A DNA stretch of 63,121 bases from an uncultured Lachnospiraceae bacterium (GTDB taxonomy: Bacteria; Bacillota; Clostridia; Lachnospirales; Lachnospiraceae): NCBI GenBank assembly GCA_910588295.1, contig CAJUQO010000011.1, positions 1-63,121 of the forward strand. The letters are read 5' to 3'. A program made the position numbers and the translations under genes. Below are positions 26,366-34,803 of the stretch, piece after piece; positions within the stretch are counted from its first letter, which is position 1; every line of letters begins with the position of its first letter. The notes under the pieces were generated by a model. That model did no database searches. It saw only the letters and a list, made by a program, of their open reading frames with translations, and had not been told where the DNA came from.

Positions 26366-26513
26366 CATCTTCTTCTATTTTTATTTTCCGCTGCCCAGCC
26401 GCGCTTCCGGCCAGGAACAGCATTTCCAGATCTTCCTCCCTGTTCACCGTCTAGGCCCGAAGATTCCGGCTGCTTTCATGTATCAATCCTGAATTTTACC
26501 ACACATTGTTCTA

Positions 26514-27131
26514 CTACTTTTCATCAAAAAGCCGTAAGTCAATCTTTCTTGTACAGACCCGGTCGATCAGTTCCGGATTATGGCTGACGGCAATGAGGCC
26601 GATCTGCCTTTTTTCCACCTCGTCCATCAGAAAATGCCAGATCTGGCTCTGGGTAATCAAGTCCAGCATGGTACTGATCTCATCGGCAATGAGAAACCGT
26701 GTCCTTTTACCCAGCGCACGGGCGATGGAAAAACGCTGCAGCTCTCCGCCGGACAATTCTGCGGGGAAACGCCCAAACCAGTCCGGTTCCAGGCCAAGCC
26801 CCCGAATCACCCGCTCCTCGATTTCATCCCCCTCTTTTATGGCTTCACCCAAACGCAGCCGGGGATTCACCGCAAATTCCGGCTGCTGCCAGACCATCTG
26901 CACCGGGCAGTATCCTTTATAGGAAGCCAGGGGGTGCCCATCCAGAAGGATCTCCCCCTGATCCGGCTTTAAATACCCGGAAAGCAATTGGCAGAGCGTA
27001 GTCTTCCCGTAACCGCTGGGAGCCGTAATCCCCACCCGCTCTGTGTTATCCATAGACAGGCTGAAATTTTTCAGGATCCACCTGCCCTTTGATGTATATC
27101 GATAAAATACATTTTTTATTTCCAGCTCCAT
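26514..27131 (-). CDS. ABC transporter ATP-binding protein (OppF/NikE-like)
   Basis: The 205-residue ATPase has Walker A APSGYGKTT, the signature LSGGELQRFSIARAL and Walker B FLIADEI, with the switch His in VSHNPELI. It lacks the C-terminal oligopeptide/HPY extension, so it is shorter than OppF and closer to NikE in size. The ATG at 27131 has GGGAGG nine bases upstream. The frame continues upstream to 27269 without a site. It is the last gene of a five-gene importer operon. Confidence 0.9.
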   Translation of the reverse strand: MELEIKNVFYRYTSKGRWILKNFSLSMDNTERVGITAPSGYGKTTLCQLLSGYLKPDQGEILLDGHPLASYKGYCPVQMVWQQPEFAVNPRLRLGEAIKEGDEIEERVIRGLGLEPDWFGRFPAELSGGELQRFSIARALGKRTRFLIADEISTMLDLITQSQIWHFLMDEVEKRQIGLIAVSHNPELIDRVCTRKIDLRLFDEK

Positions 27132-27171
27132 TTTCTTCGCCTCCCGCCCTGGCCGCCCGGCGGCCATACCT

Positions 27172-28173
27172 TTACTCCGCCCGGACACACCGCACTTTCC
27201 CGCCCCGCACCATCCGGTAATCCATCTCTTTCCCGCACGCCTCCCCGCGATGGGGGCAGCGGGGCGCAAAACTGCATCCTGCGGGAAGGTTTTTCACATA
27301 GGGCTGGGTTCCCTCTATATATTGAAATCCATGGCGCGGCATAGCCCGCCACAGAGCTTTTGTATAGGGATGCCGCAGAGTTTCCTCATGCTCAAAATCC
27401 TGTACCGGGGCCTCCTCTATGGTGGTACCGGCATAGAAAACCGCAATCCTGTCCGCCACCTCCAAGGCCAGCTCCAGATCGTGGGTGATCACCAGCACTC
27501 CGGCCCCCATATCCGCCAGCTCGCGGAAATGGGACATGGCCCGCTTGGCCACCGCAAGATCCAGGCCGGGCGTGGGCTCATCGGCGATCACCAGCTTCGG
27601 TTCCTCCATCAGTGCCGTAGAAATCAGTACCCGCCGGTTCATGCCGCCGGACAGCTCAAAGGGATACAGCGCCTCCACCCCCTCGTCTAATTCATAGCGG
27701 TTAAAGATCCCTCTCAGCTTTTCCCTGGCCTCCGCCGCCTTATTGCCTCTGCGGATCTGTGGTCCGATCTTCATCAGGGGATTTAAGTAAGCGATACTCT
27801 GGGGCACCAGCACGATCTCCCTGCCCCGCAGCTTTTCGATCCGTTCCTTGGTCAGCTCCTCACCGCAATAAGTGATCCTGCCGCCCATGGCGGCATTGTA
27901 GGGGAGCACGCCCATCACCCCATGGGCCAGGAGACTTTTGCCGGAACCGCTGGAACCCACTACGGCCACCATCTCGCCCGCCTGTACTTCCACGTCCAGA
28001 TCCCGGATCACCGGCAGACTGGTCTGATGCATCCCCCGGTCATACTGGGTAAAAGAAATACTCATACGCTCGATCTTTAATACGGGCGCGTCTTCCCTCC
28101 GTGTATCTCCGGCCGTCTGCCCGTTCAATCTGTCTGTTCCGCTGTAACTGCTGGTTTCCTTTTTTTCGCTCAT
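27172..28173 (-). CDS. ABC transporter ATP-binding protein (OppD/DppD/NikD-like)
   Basis: Walker A GSSGSGKS, signature LSGGMNRRVLIS and Walker B LVIADEPTPGLDL are intact. The C-terminus contains CSFAPRCPHRGEAC, typical of the oligo_HPY extension in peptide and nickel importers. The length of 333 residues is normal. It pairs with the shorter ATPase downstream to energise the two permeases. Confidence 0.92.
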   Translation of the reverse strand: MSEKKETSSYSGTDRLNGQTAGDTRREDAPVLKIERMSISFTQYDRGMHQTSLPVIRDLDVEVQAGEMVAVVGSSGSGKSLLAHGVMGVLPYNAAMGGRITYCGEELTKERIEKLRGREIVLVPQSIAYLNPLMKIGPQIRRGNKAAEAREKLRGIFNRYELDEGVEALYPFELSGGMNRRVLISTALMEEPKLVIADEPTPGLDLAVAKRAMSHFRELADMGAGVLVITHDLELALEVADRIAVFYAGTTIEEAPVQDFEHEETLRHPYTKALWRAMPRHGFQYIEGTQPYVKNLPAGCSFAPRCPHRGEACGKEMDYRMVRGGKVRCVRAE

Positions 28174-28237
28174 CTGCTTTCCCCTGACCTATTTTCTATA
28201 AACATTGTAAAATGTCCCTGCCTCCCCCTACACTGTT

Positions 28238-29062
28238 TTACTGATGCACGCTCCCGGGATCCAGAAGCTTCCGCAGGCTCTGCCCCAGGATATAGAACAG
28301 TACCACCGTAACTACCAGGAAAAGTCCCGGAAACAGCGCCAGCCACCATTTCCCCGTCACCAGATATTTCATGGCCTCGGAGAGCACGATCCCGATGGCC
28401 GGCTGTTCCGTGGAGAGGCCGAAGCCCAGAAATGTGATGCTGGATTCATGCAGGATCGCGTGGGGGAACAGAAGCACCAGCCCCACGATAAACTGGGGCA
28501 GCAGGTGGGGCAGCATATGTTTCACGGCAATATACCCCCGGCTCTTCCCCAGCTTTCCGGCAATCTTGATATAGGGCATTTCCTTAAGCTGCAGCACCTC
28601 CGCGCGGATCAGTCTGGCAAGGGACGGCCAGTGGGTCACGGCCACCCCGACGATCACCCCTTTCAGTCCTTTACCCATCGCCACGGAGATCAGGATCAGC
28701 AGAAGGATGTGGGGCACGCCCATGATCAGGTCGATAACAAAAGAAACCACACTGTCCACGGCCTTCCCCATAGTGGCGGAGGCAATGCCCAGAAGCAGAG
28801 CGATCACAGCGCTTACAGCCGCCGCCGTAATGCCGATCACTATACTCATGGAAAGCCCTTTCACGGTGCGCACCAGCATATCCCGCCCCAGCCAGTCCGT
28901 CCCGAAGGGGTACTGTAAGCAGGGAGGAATATTTTTCCTGGAAAAATCCGTGGCCCGCGCCGCCTCCGTGCCGAGACTCCCCCAGATGCACACGGCGGCC
29001 AAAAAAACCGCGGAAAGGCCCAGCCCCAGGAGCACCCGCTGTCTCCGGTTTATTTTTCTCAT
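28238..29062 (-). CDS. ABC transporter permease (DppC/NikC-like)
   Basis: The 274-residue protein has an N-terminal membrane segment, a short periplasmic-side stretch with HPFG-like YPFGTDWLGRDML, and the permease EAA-like loop ASLARLIRAEVLQLKEMPYIKIAGKLG. These are hallmarks of the second permease in peptide/nickel systems. It overlaps the upstream permease gene by four bases (ATGA), so the two are coupled. Confidence 0.92.
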   Translation of the reverse strand: MRKINRRQRVLLGLGLSAVFLAAVCIWGSLGTEAARATDFSRKNIPPCLQYPFGTDWLGRDMLVRTVKGLSMSIVIGITAAAVSAVIALLLGIASATMGKAVDSVVSFVIDLIMGVPHILLLILISVAMGKGLKGVIVGVAVTHWPSLARLIRAEVLQLKEMPYIKIAGKLGKSRGYIAVKHMLPHLLPQFIVGLVLLFPHAILHESSITFLGFGLSTEQPAIGIVLSEAMKYLVTGKWWLALFPGLFLVVTVVLFYILGQSLRKLLDPGSVHQ

Positions 29063-30054
29063 TTTTCCTCGCCTCCCCGCCGTACTCTTGGATCAATCAC
29101 GCCATAGAGCAGATTTGCCGTCAGATTCCCCCCGAAAACAAAGAGGGCGCTGACGATGGTGACAGCCATCAGAAGGGGCATATCGCTGCCCAGCCCCGCC
29201 GACACCGCCGCCTGCCCCAGCCCCGGATAGGAAAACACCTGTTCCACCAGGACAGAGCCGCCGAAGACCTCGCTGATGGAGGCAAACTGCAGGGTGACGG
29301 CCGGAAACAGCACGTTCCGAAAACCGTAATATTTAAAGAGCCGCCAGCCTGTCTCCCCCCGCATCCGGGCAAAGAGCACGTAGTCGCTCTCCATGATATC
29401 GATCATTTTTTCCCTCGTATGGAGAGCGATGTTCGACACGCCCGTGATACTTAAGGTAAGAGCCGGGAGGACCGCATGGTAGAGCCGGTCGGCAAAAGTG
29501 ACGCCGCCGGCTTCCACACCAATGGGCACGCTGAGGCCGATGGGAAAGATTCGGAGCCACACGCCAAAAACCATAAGCAATAGCAGCGCCAGCCAGAATA
29601 CGGGAGTGCTGGAGATCACCAGGCAGTAGCCCCGGATCAGTTTATCCGCCAGTTTGCCCCGGTTCATACCGGAAATGACGCCCAGGGCAAACCCCAGGAT
29701 ACCGGAAACCACCCAGGCCATGGCCATGAGGAACAGAGAATTGGCCAGCTTCACTGCGATGACCGATGCCACCGGCTGCCGGTACAGCAGGGAGATCCCC
29801 ATATCCCCCCGGATGAAATCCCCCGCCCAGGCCAGGTACTGCTCCAGAGGCGGCGTATCCACACCCCAGTATTCCTGCAGTTTTTCCTTCTGCTCCCGGC
29901 TCATGCTCCCCAGCGCCGCCTGGCCCACATTGGCCTGCAGCGGATCTACCGGGGAAGCTTTCATCAGGGCAAAGGTGACGATGCTGACGCAGATGACCAA
30001 AAGCAGCACTCGCAAAATATTTTTGACAAGGAAAACAACCCTCTGTCTATTCAT
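29059..30054 (-). CDS. ABC transporter permease (DppB/NikB-like)
   Basis: The protein starts RQRVVFLVKNILRVLLLVICVSIVTFALMKASPVDPLQANVG, the usual first membrane segment and extracytoplasmic loop of DppB-type permeases. The cytoplasmic EAA-like loop lies in ALHTREKMIDIMESDYVLFARMRGETG. The ATG at 30054 has GGGGAG seven bases upstream, giving 331 residues. The frame runs on to 30123 without support. Confidence 0.92.
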   Translation of the reverse strand: MNRQRVVFLVKNILRVLLLVICVSIVTFALMKASPVDPLQANVGQAALGSMSREQKEKLQEYWGVDTPPLEQYLAWAGDFIRGDMGISLLYRQPVASVIAVKLANSLFLMAMAWVVSGILGFALGVISGMNRGKLADKLIRGYCLVISSTPVFWLALLLLMVFGVWLRIFPIGLSVPIGVEAGGVTFADRLYHAVLPALTLSITGVSNIALHTREKMIDIMESDYVLFARMRGETGWRLFKYYGFRNVLFPAVTLQFASISEVFGGSVLVEQVFSYPGLGQAAVSAGLGSDMPLLMAVTIVSALFVFGGNLTANLLYGVIDPRVRRGGEEK

Positions 30055-30107
30055 GAATGATCTCCCCTCATACAAAAACACCCGAACCTTTGTTATATCA
30101 ACAGCAT

Positions 30108-31802
30108 TTACTCCCAGTGCCACTGATCCACGTTATTTACGATCGACCAGCCATGGCCATGGGGATGGATCTTCTGTCCGGCCACCGCAAGGCCGTCCCG
30201 CACAAAGTACAGATGCTCCACATTGCAGAGCCAGATCCACGGGATGTCTCCCTCCTGGGTGATGCCCGCCGTACCGTCCCACTGGGCCTTCTGCCACAGT
30301 TCATAAGACTCCTCCAAAGAGCCGCTCTCCAGGGCCTGGTCCATATACCGGTCTACCGACTCGTTGGCATAGGGGGAATAGCCCGCCTGCCCGATCCCGC
30401 TGTCCGCCAGGGTATGGTAGATATTATACAGCTCCATGGGGCTGTGGGCGCCCCAGCCCCACACCAGGGGTTCCGATTGGGCCCGGTCGTAGGCCACATC
30501 CCAGCCCACGCCCTCCGTGGTAACCTCTATGCCCAGTTCCTTTAACTGGTTGGCCGTATCCTCCGCCAAAGCCTGCCGCACCGAATCGCTGCTGGAGAAC
30601 ATCAGCGTGAATGCCGCCCGCACACCGTCCTTCTCCCGGATGCCGTCAGCGCCCTCCGTCCAGCCCGCCTCGTCCAGCAGTTTTTTCGCGCCCTCCGGGT
30701 CATAGCCCACCTCGGCGGCCGGATTGTACCAAGGCATCTTATCGCACACGCTGTATGCGGCGGTACCGTAGCCGTTCAGCACATTATCGATCATTTCCTG
30801 GCGGTCGATACCGATATTGATAGCCCGCCGCACACGCACATCGGAGGTAAACGTATTGCCGTAGGTAATGCCGTCCTTCTCCTCCGGCATAATGCAGGGG
30901 AGATTGAACCCCCTGTTGTCCACGGTATCCACCCGGAACAGACTGTATCCGTCGATGGCCTGATCACTGTAGGAAGCCGCCGTATGGGCCACGTCCGCCT
31001 GCCCGGCCATGGCCGCCGCCAGCGCCGCATCCTCCTCCATGAATAGAACCGTCACTTTTTTAATCTTCGGCGCTTCGCCGTAATACTCCGGGTTCGCCTC
31101 AAAGATCACCTGCTGCCCCCTGTCCCATTGCTTCATGACATATCGCCCCGAACCGATGGGGTGCTGCCCGTAATTCTCATCGTAGGCATGTTCCGGCACG
31201 ATGCCCACGATGGCCATGGTATAGGGCCAGACGGCATAGGGCTTTGTCATCTTAAATTCCACGGTGGTATCATCCGTCGCCGACGCGCTCTCCAGCATCG
31301 TAAAATCGTTGACCGAACTTTTCTCCTTGCAGTTATTGTAGGTGAATGCCACGTCCGCCGCCGTCAGAGGCTCGCCGTCGGTAAAGATGACATCATCCCG
31401 AATCTTCACCGTCCAGGTCATACCGTCGTCGCTGACGCTGTACTCCGTCGCCAGGTCGTTTTCAATCTGCAGCTCTTTATTCGTCACCACCAGGGTACTC
31501 TGGATCAGCGGCTCATGGACATGCTCGCCCGCGCCCCAGCCGTAGGCCGGGTCAAAACCGGATTCCGGCTCGGAGGTAACGGGCATGGTCACTACCACTT
31601 CTTCCTTCGCGCCGCCCTCAGTTTCCTCCAAAGCGCTGCCGGTTCCGGCATCATCCGTCTCACTGTCACTTCCTATTCCCGCCGAACTGCCATTTTCGGC
31701 CTTTCCGCTTCCTTCCCCGGTGCCGCCGCTTTGGCCGCAGCCTGCCAACAGCCCTGCCGTCAGGGAAACGGCGCAGATCATCGCGATCATCTTTCTTTTC
31801 AT
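30108..31802 (-). CDS. Extracellular solute-binding lipoprotein, family 5 (peptide/nickel type)
   Basis: This SBP_bac_5 protein begins MKRKMIAMICAVSLTAGLLAGC, a lipoprotein signal with LAGC lipobox. A low-complexity Ser/Gly/Glu linker leads to the binding domain. Motifs such as LATEYSVSDDGMTWTVKIRDDVIFTDGEPLTAADVAFT and RRAINIGIDRQEMIDNVLNG are family standards. The ATG at 31802 has GGGAGG upstream; a longer frame reaches 31853. The ligand could be a peptide, nickel-chelate or another small molecule. As first gene of the importer operon it sits just after a hairpin at 31865-31889. Confidence 0.92.
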   Translation of the reverse strand: MKRKMIAMICAVSLTAGLLAGCGQSGGTGEGSGKAENGSSAGIGSDSETDDAGTGSALEETEGGAKEEVVVTMPVTSEPESGFDPAYGWGAGEHVHEPLIQSTLVVTNKELQIENDLATEYSVSDDGMTWTVKIRDDVIFTDGEPLTAADVAFTYNNCKEKSSVNDFTMLESASATDDTTVEFKMTKPYAVWPYTMAIVGIVPEHAYDENYGQHPIGSGRYVMKQWDRGQQVIFEANPEYYGEAPKIKKVTVLFMEEDAALAAAMAGQADVAHTAASYSDQAIDGYSLFRVDTVDNRGFNLPCIMPEEKDGITYGNTFTSDVRVRRAINIGIDRQEMIDNVLNGYGTAAYSVCDKMPWYNPAAEVGYDPEGAKKLLDEAGWTEGADGIREKDGVRAAFTLMFSSSDSVRQALAEDTANQLKELGIEVTTEGVGWDVAYDRAQSEPLVWGWGAHSPMELYNIYHTLADSGIGQAGYSPYANESVDRYMDQALESGSLEESYELWQKAQWDGTAGITQEGDIPWIWLCNVEHLYFVRDGLAVAGQKIHPHGHGWSIVNNVDQWHWE

Positions 31803-31864
31803 CAGCCTTACCTCCCGCCATACTGCTCTTGCAATATCCTGTAACCGCTCCACAAAAGTGCAAC

Positions 31865-31889
31865 AAAAAAACTACAGCATACACTGTAG
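31865..31889 (-). terminator. Weak intrinsic terminator/attenuator between small ORF and binding protein
   Basis: CTACAG-TGTATG-CTGTAG forms a six-pair hairpin followed on the minus strand by seven T. It lies after the 60-residue protein gene and 62 bases before the binding-protein start. It may reduce readthrough into the importer operon. A separate promoter in this gap is not clear. Confidence 0.55.
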
Positions 31890-31982
31890 CTTTCTGTCAA
31901 AACTTTAACATAGTGCCCCCGGAACCCGCAAGCCCCATAGGGGGATACTTTTTTGTATTAAATAAAATACGCGTACTGCTCC

Positions 31983-32165
31983 TTATTTGCGCAGCATACA
32001 GTAAGTTCTGTACGCATCTGTATTGCCGTTCAGGGCCATCATGCCGCTAAGGATCATAGTGCTGTTCTCCCTCCAGTACTCTGCGAACCTTTCACGGAGC
32101 CCGGCCTTCTTTTCCTGCTTCTCAAATACCTTCTGGTCTGTGTTCTTCAATATGATCGTACTCAT
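31983..32165 (-). CDS. Small protein of 60 residues, unknown function
   Basis: The ATG at 32165 is preceded by AAAGGAG at nine bases, which marks a real start. The product is charged and helical in its first half (KVFEKQEKKAGLRERFAEYWRE) and ends MALNGNTDAYRTYCMLRK, with one cysteine. It has no signal peptide or membrane segment. I do not recognise a family. It lies between the divergent AraC regulator and the importer operon, followed by a weak terminator, so it may be a co-regulated effector or a peptide precursor. That function is only a guess. Confidence 0.7.
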   Translation of the reverse strand: MSTIILKNTDQKVFEKQEKKAGLRERFAEYWRENSTMILSGMMALNGNTDAYRTYCMLRK

Positions 32166-32205
32166 ACTTCTATTCTCCTTTTCTTCATCCTTTTTCTTTA
32201 CGGCT

Positions 32206-32234
32206 ATTATAATACCGCTTTCCATACCACAAAA
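32206..32234 (-). promoter_or_regulatory. Candidate activator-dependent promoter for the small protein and importer
   Basis: A perfect TATAAT lies on the minus strand at 32211-32206. At 17 bases upstream the -35 is only TTTTGT, a poor match. A weak -35 next to a palindrome fits an activator-dependent promoter. Confidence 0.55.
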
Positions 32235-32238
32235 CCAG

Positions 32239-32252
32239 GGTCATTTTTGACC
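32239..32252. promoter_or_regulatory. Palindromic operator candidate between divergent promoters
   Basis: GGTCA-TTTT-TGACC is a perfect five-base inverted repeat. It lies just upstream of the weak minus-strand promoter and 16 bases upstream of the plus-strand -35, where an AraC-type regulator could act. Confidence 0.5.
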
Positions 32253-32267
32253 ATTTTTAAGTTGATA

Positions 32268-32296
32268 TTGACATTTCAGTCATCCCACGCTATACT
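32268..32296 (+). promoter_or_regulatory. Sigma-A promoter of the AraC-type regulator gene
   Basis: TTGACA, a 17-base spacer and TATACT form a near-consensus promoter. Transcription would begin near 32303, giving a leader of about 140 bases. Confidence 0.85.
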
Positions 32297-32444
32297 GACT
32301 GTCCACAATGGGCAGATCTGCGGCTATCCGGGTACATCACTGCCGTCAGCATTTCATCTGCCGGAACACAACCTCTGTCCATACCGCGCCTGTACATAAG
32401 CGGCCCGGATTTCCGAACAGGCCCACACCTGCAAAGGAGCAGCC

Positions 32445-33314
32445 ATGAACCAGCCATTTTACGAAACCTTCCACGAGATCAGCCCCCAGGGCATCGCCCT
32501 CTCCTACCTCACCTTCCCCGGCGGCCACCATCCCCTCCACTGGCACGAGGAACTGGAGCTTTTGTATCCCTTAAACGGCGAGGCCGATATCGTCGTTGAG
32601 GGAAAAAAACACCGCCTCCTTAAACGGCATCTGATGGCGGTAGAATCTCGCCAGGTACACGGTACCCACGCTTACAAGGGCACCTCCATGTTTATCTGCA
32701 TCCACATTTCCAAAAGATATATGCAGACCTACCTGCCCGACATCGATCTATATCGGATCCACTGTATTCCCGAGGATATCGGGGACGAACGTTTCCCGGA
32801 ATACCACGAGATCTGCCGGCTCATGGAAACCCTGACCCGTCTCTACATGGTGGAGGATATCCCCACTTTCACCATGGAATCCGAGGGGATCATCCTGCAG
32901 GTGCTCTCCCGCCTGCTCCGCTTTTTCTCCGAACACCGCGCGCCCCGCCTGCCCGGCACCTCCGTTTCCGCCTTCGACCGCCTCCGCACCATTCTCGCCT
33001 ATGTGGGCGCCCATTACCGGGAGCCCATCACACTCCAGGATGCTGCCGGCGAGCTGGGTTTCACCCGGGAGTATTTCTGCCGTTTTTTCAAAAAAAATAT
33101 GGGACTGCCCTTCCTCGAATATCTGGGCGAGGTTCGGGCGTCCCATATTTACCAAGATCTGCTCCACAGCGATGAGCCGGTCTCCCTCTTGATGGAAAGA
33201 CACGGCTTCACCAACCAGAAACTTTTCAACAAAACTTTTAAAAAGCTGTACGGCTGCACTCCCTCCGCCGCCAGAAAAGCGGCGCGGCAGACGGAATCCT
33301 CCGCAGCACACTAA
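32445..33314 (+). CDS. AraC-family transcriptional regulator with N-terminal cupin domain
   Basis: Residues 1-120 form a cupin-like ligand domain (FPGGHHPLHWHEELELLYPLNGEADIVVEGKKHRLL). The last 100 residues hold two helix-turn-helix motifs, including ITLQDAAGELGFTREYFCRFFKKNMGLPFLEYLGEVR and HGFTNQKLFNKTFKKLYGCTPSAAR. The start has AAAGGAG five bases upstream. It is divergent from the importer operon and the small protein, which I infer it controls. Its stop overlaps the convergent trkH stop by four bases. Confidence 0.92.
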   Translation: MNQPFYETFHEISPQGIALSYLTFPGGHHPLHWHEELELLYPLNGEADIVVEGKKHRLLKRHLMAVESRQVHGTHAYKGTSMFICIHISKRYMQTYLPDIDLYRIHCIPEDIGDERFPEYHEICRLMETLTRLYMVEDIPTFTMESEGIILQVLSRLLRFFSEHRAPRLPGTSVSAFDRLRTILAYVGAHYREPITLQDAAGELGFTREYFCRFFKKNMGLPFLEYLGEVRASHIYQDLLHSDEPVSLLMERHGFTNQKLFNKTFKKLYGCTPSAARKAARQTESSAAH

Positions 33315-34789
33315 ACCTTTCTTTCCTTCCCCCTGCGTCCGATCCCCAAAAGCCCTTTCAGGCAGGGCGGATAAAACAGCAAAAGCAGCGGGAACAGCTC
33401 CAGCCTCCCGGCCAGCATATCAAACATCAACACATACTTAGACAGCGGCGTAAACCCGCCGAAATTCTGCGTGGGCCCCACCAGCTCCAGGCCGGGGCCG
33501 ATATTATTAACCGTCGCCGCCACCGCCGTAAAACTGGTCACCATCCCCTTCCCCTCAAAACTCAGGCACAGCACCGAAAAGGAAAAAATCAGGATGAATG
33601 TGATAAAGTAAACGTTAATACCGCGGATCACCTCGTGCTCCACCGGCCGCCCGTCCACGTTGATCTTCTTCACGCTCTTCGGATAAATGTAGGAATTGAG
33701 TTCCCTACGCACCGATTTGATCAGCACGATAAACCGGGAAACCTTGACGCCTCCGCCGGTACTGCCCGCGCAGGCGCCGATGAACATCAGCATCACCAGC
33801 ACCATCCGAGACGCCTCCGGCCACAGGTCAAAATCCACCGTGGAAAATCCTGTGGTGGTGATGATGGAGGCCACCTGGAAAGCTACATGGCGCAGATTCC
33901 CAAAAAATCCCATAGACGCATCATAGGCATTGGCCAATATGATACCCGTTGCGGCCAGGACCACCAGAAAATATCCCCGCACCTCCTCCATGCGGAGGGC
34001 CGTCTTCCATTTTTTCAGCAGAAGAAGAAAATACATATTGAAATTCACACCGAACAAAAGCATAAAGACCGTAGTTATCCACTGAATATAGGGGGAATAC
34101 CCTGCCATGCTGTCGTTCTTGATGCCAAAGCCTCCCGTACCCGCCGTGCCGAAAGCCGTAGTCACCGCGTCAAATACGGGCATACCGCCCACGAGTAGCA
34201 GTACGATCTGCACCACAGTCAGAAACAGATAGATCTTATAAAGGATCGCCGCCGTGTGCTTCACCTTCGGCACCAGCTTGCCCACTGACGGGCCCGGGCT
34301 CTCCGCCCGCATCAGGTTCATGTGGGAACCGCCGGTCATCTTGATCACCGCCAGCAGGAACACCAGCACGCCCATACCGCCCAGCCAGTGGGTAAAGCTC
34401 CGCCAGAACAGCATACCATGGGACAGGCTCTCGACCTCCGGCAGTATACTGGCCCCCGTCGTGGTAAAGCCGGAGATCGTCTCAAACAGCGCGTCCGTAA
34501 AAGAGGGGATCTCCCGGCTCAGGTAAAAGGGAAGGGCTCCCGTGATACTGAGCAGGACCCATCCCAGCGCCGTGGCCGCGCACCCCTCTTTCATATAAAA
34601 AACCGTATTCACCGGCTTTTTCCTGGCCATCAGCAGGCCTGCCAATCCGCAGACGGCAATCGTAATCAGGAAACACAGGCACCCGGTAAATTCACGGTAC
34701 AAAAGCCCCACGAGCAGCGGAAGCAGCAAAAATACAGCCTCCAGCTTCAATATCCATCCAAGGATAAAGACAACCATTCTTCTGTTCAT
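33311..34789 (-). CDS. trkH: Potassium uptake channel subunit TrkH
   Basis: TrkH/KtrB-type potassium translocators have four pore repeats. Here the first carries FTTTGASI, and a later one the highly conserved ACAGSTGGGVKVSRF. The protein has 492 residues with the usual eight to ten membrane segments. It is encoded 14 bases downstream of trkA, its NAD/nucleotide-binding gating partner, so the two form an operon. Confidence 0.95.
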   Translation of the reverse strand: MNRRMVVFILGWILKLEAVFLLLPLLVGLLYREFTGCLCFLITIAVCGLAGLLMARKKPVNTVFYMKEGCAATALGWVLLSITGALPFYLSREIPSFTDALFETISGFTTTGASILPEVESLSHGMLFWRSFTHWLGGMGVLVFLLAVIKMTGGSHMNLMRAESPGPSVGKLVPKVKHTAAILYKIYLFLTVVQIVLLLVGGMPVFDAVTTAFGTAGTGGFGIKNDSMAGYSPYIQWITTVFMLLFGVNFNMYFLLLLKKWKTALRMEEVRGYFLVVLAATGIILANAYDASMGFFGNLRHVAFQVASIITTTGFSTVDFDLWPEASRMVLVMLMFIGACAGSTGGGVKVSRFIVLIKSVRRELNSYIYPKSVKKINVDGRPVEHEVIRGINVYFITFILIFSFSVLCLSFEGKGMVTSFTAVAATVNNIGPGLELVGPTQNFGGFTPLSKYVLMFDMLAGRLELFPLLLLFYPPCLKGLLGIGRRGKERKV

Positions 34790-34803
34790 ACCGCCCTCAC
34801 CGC

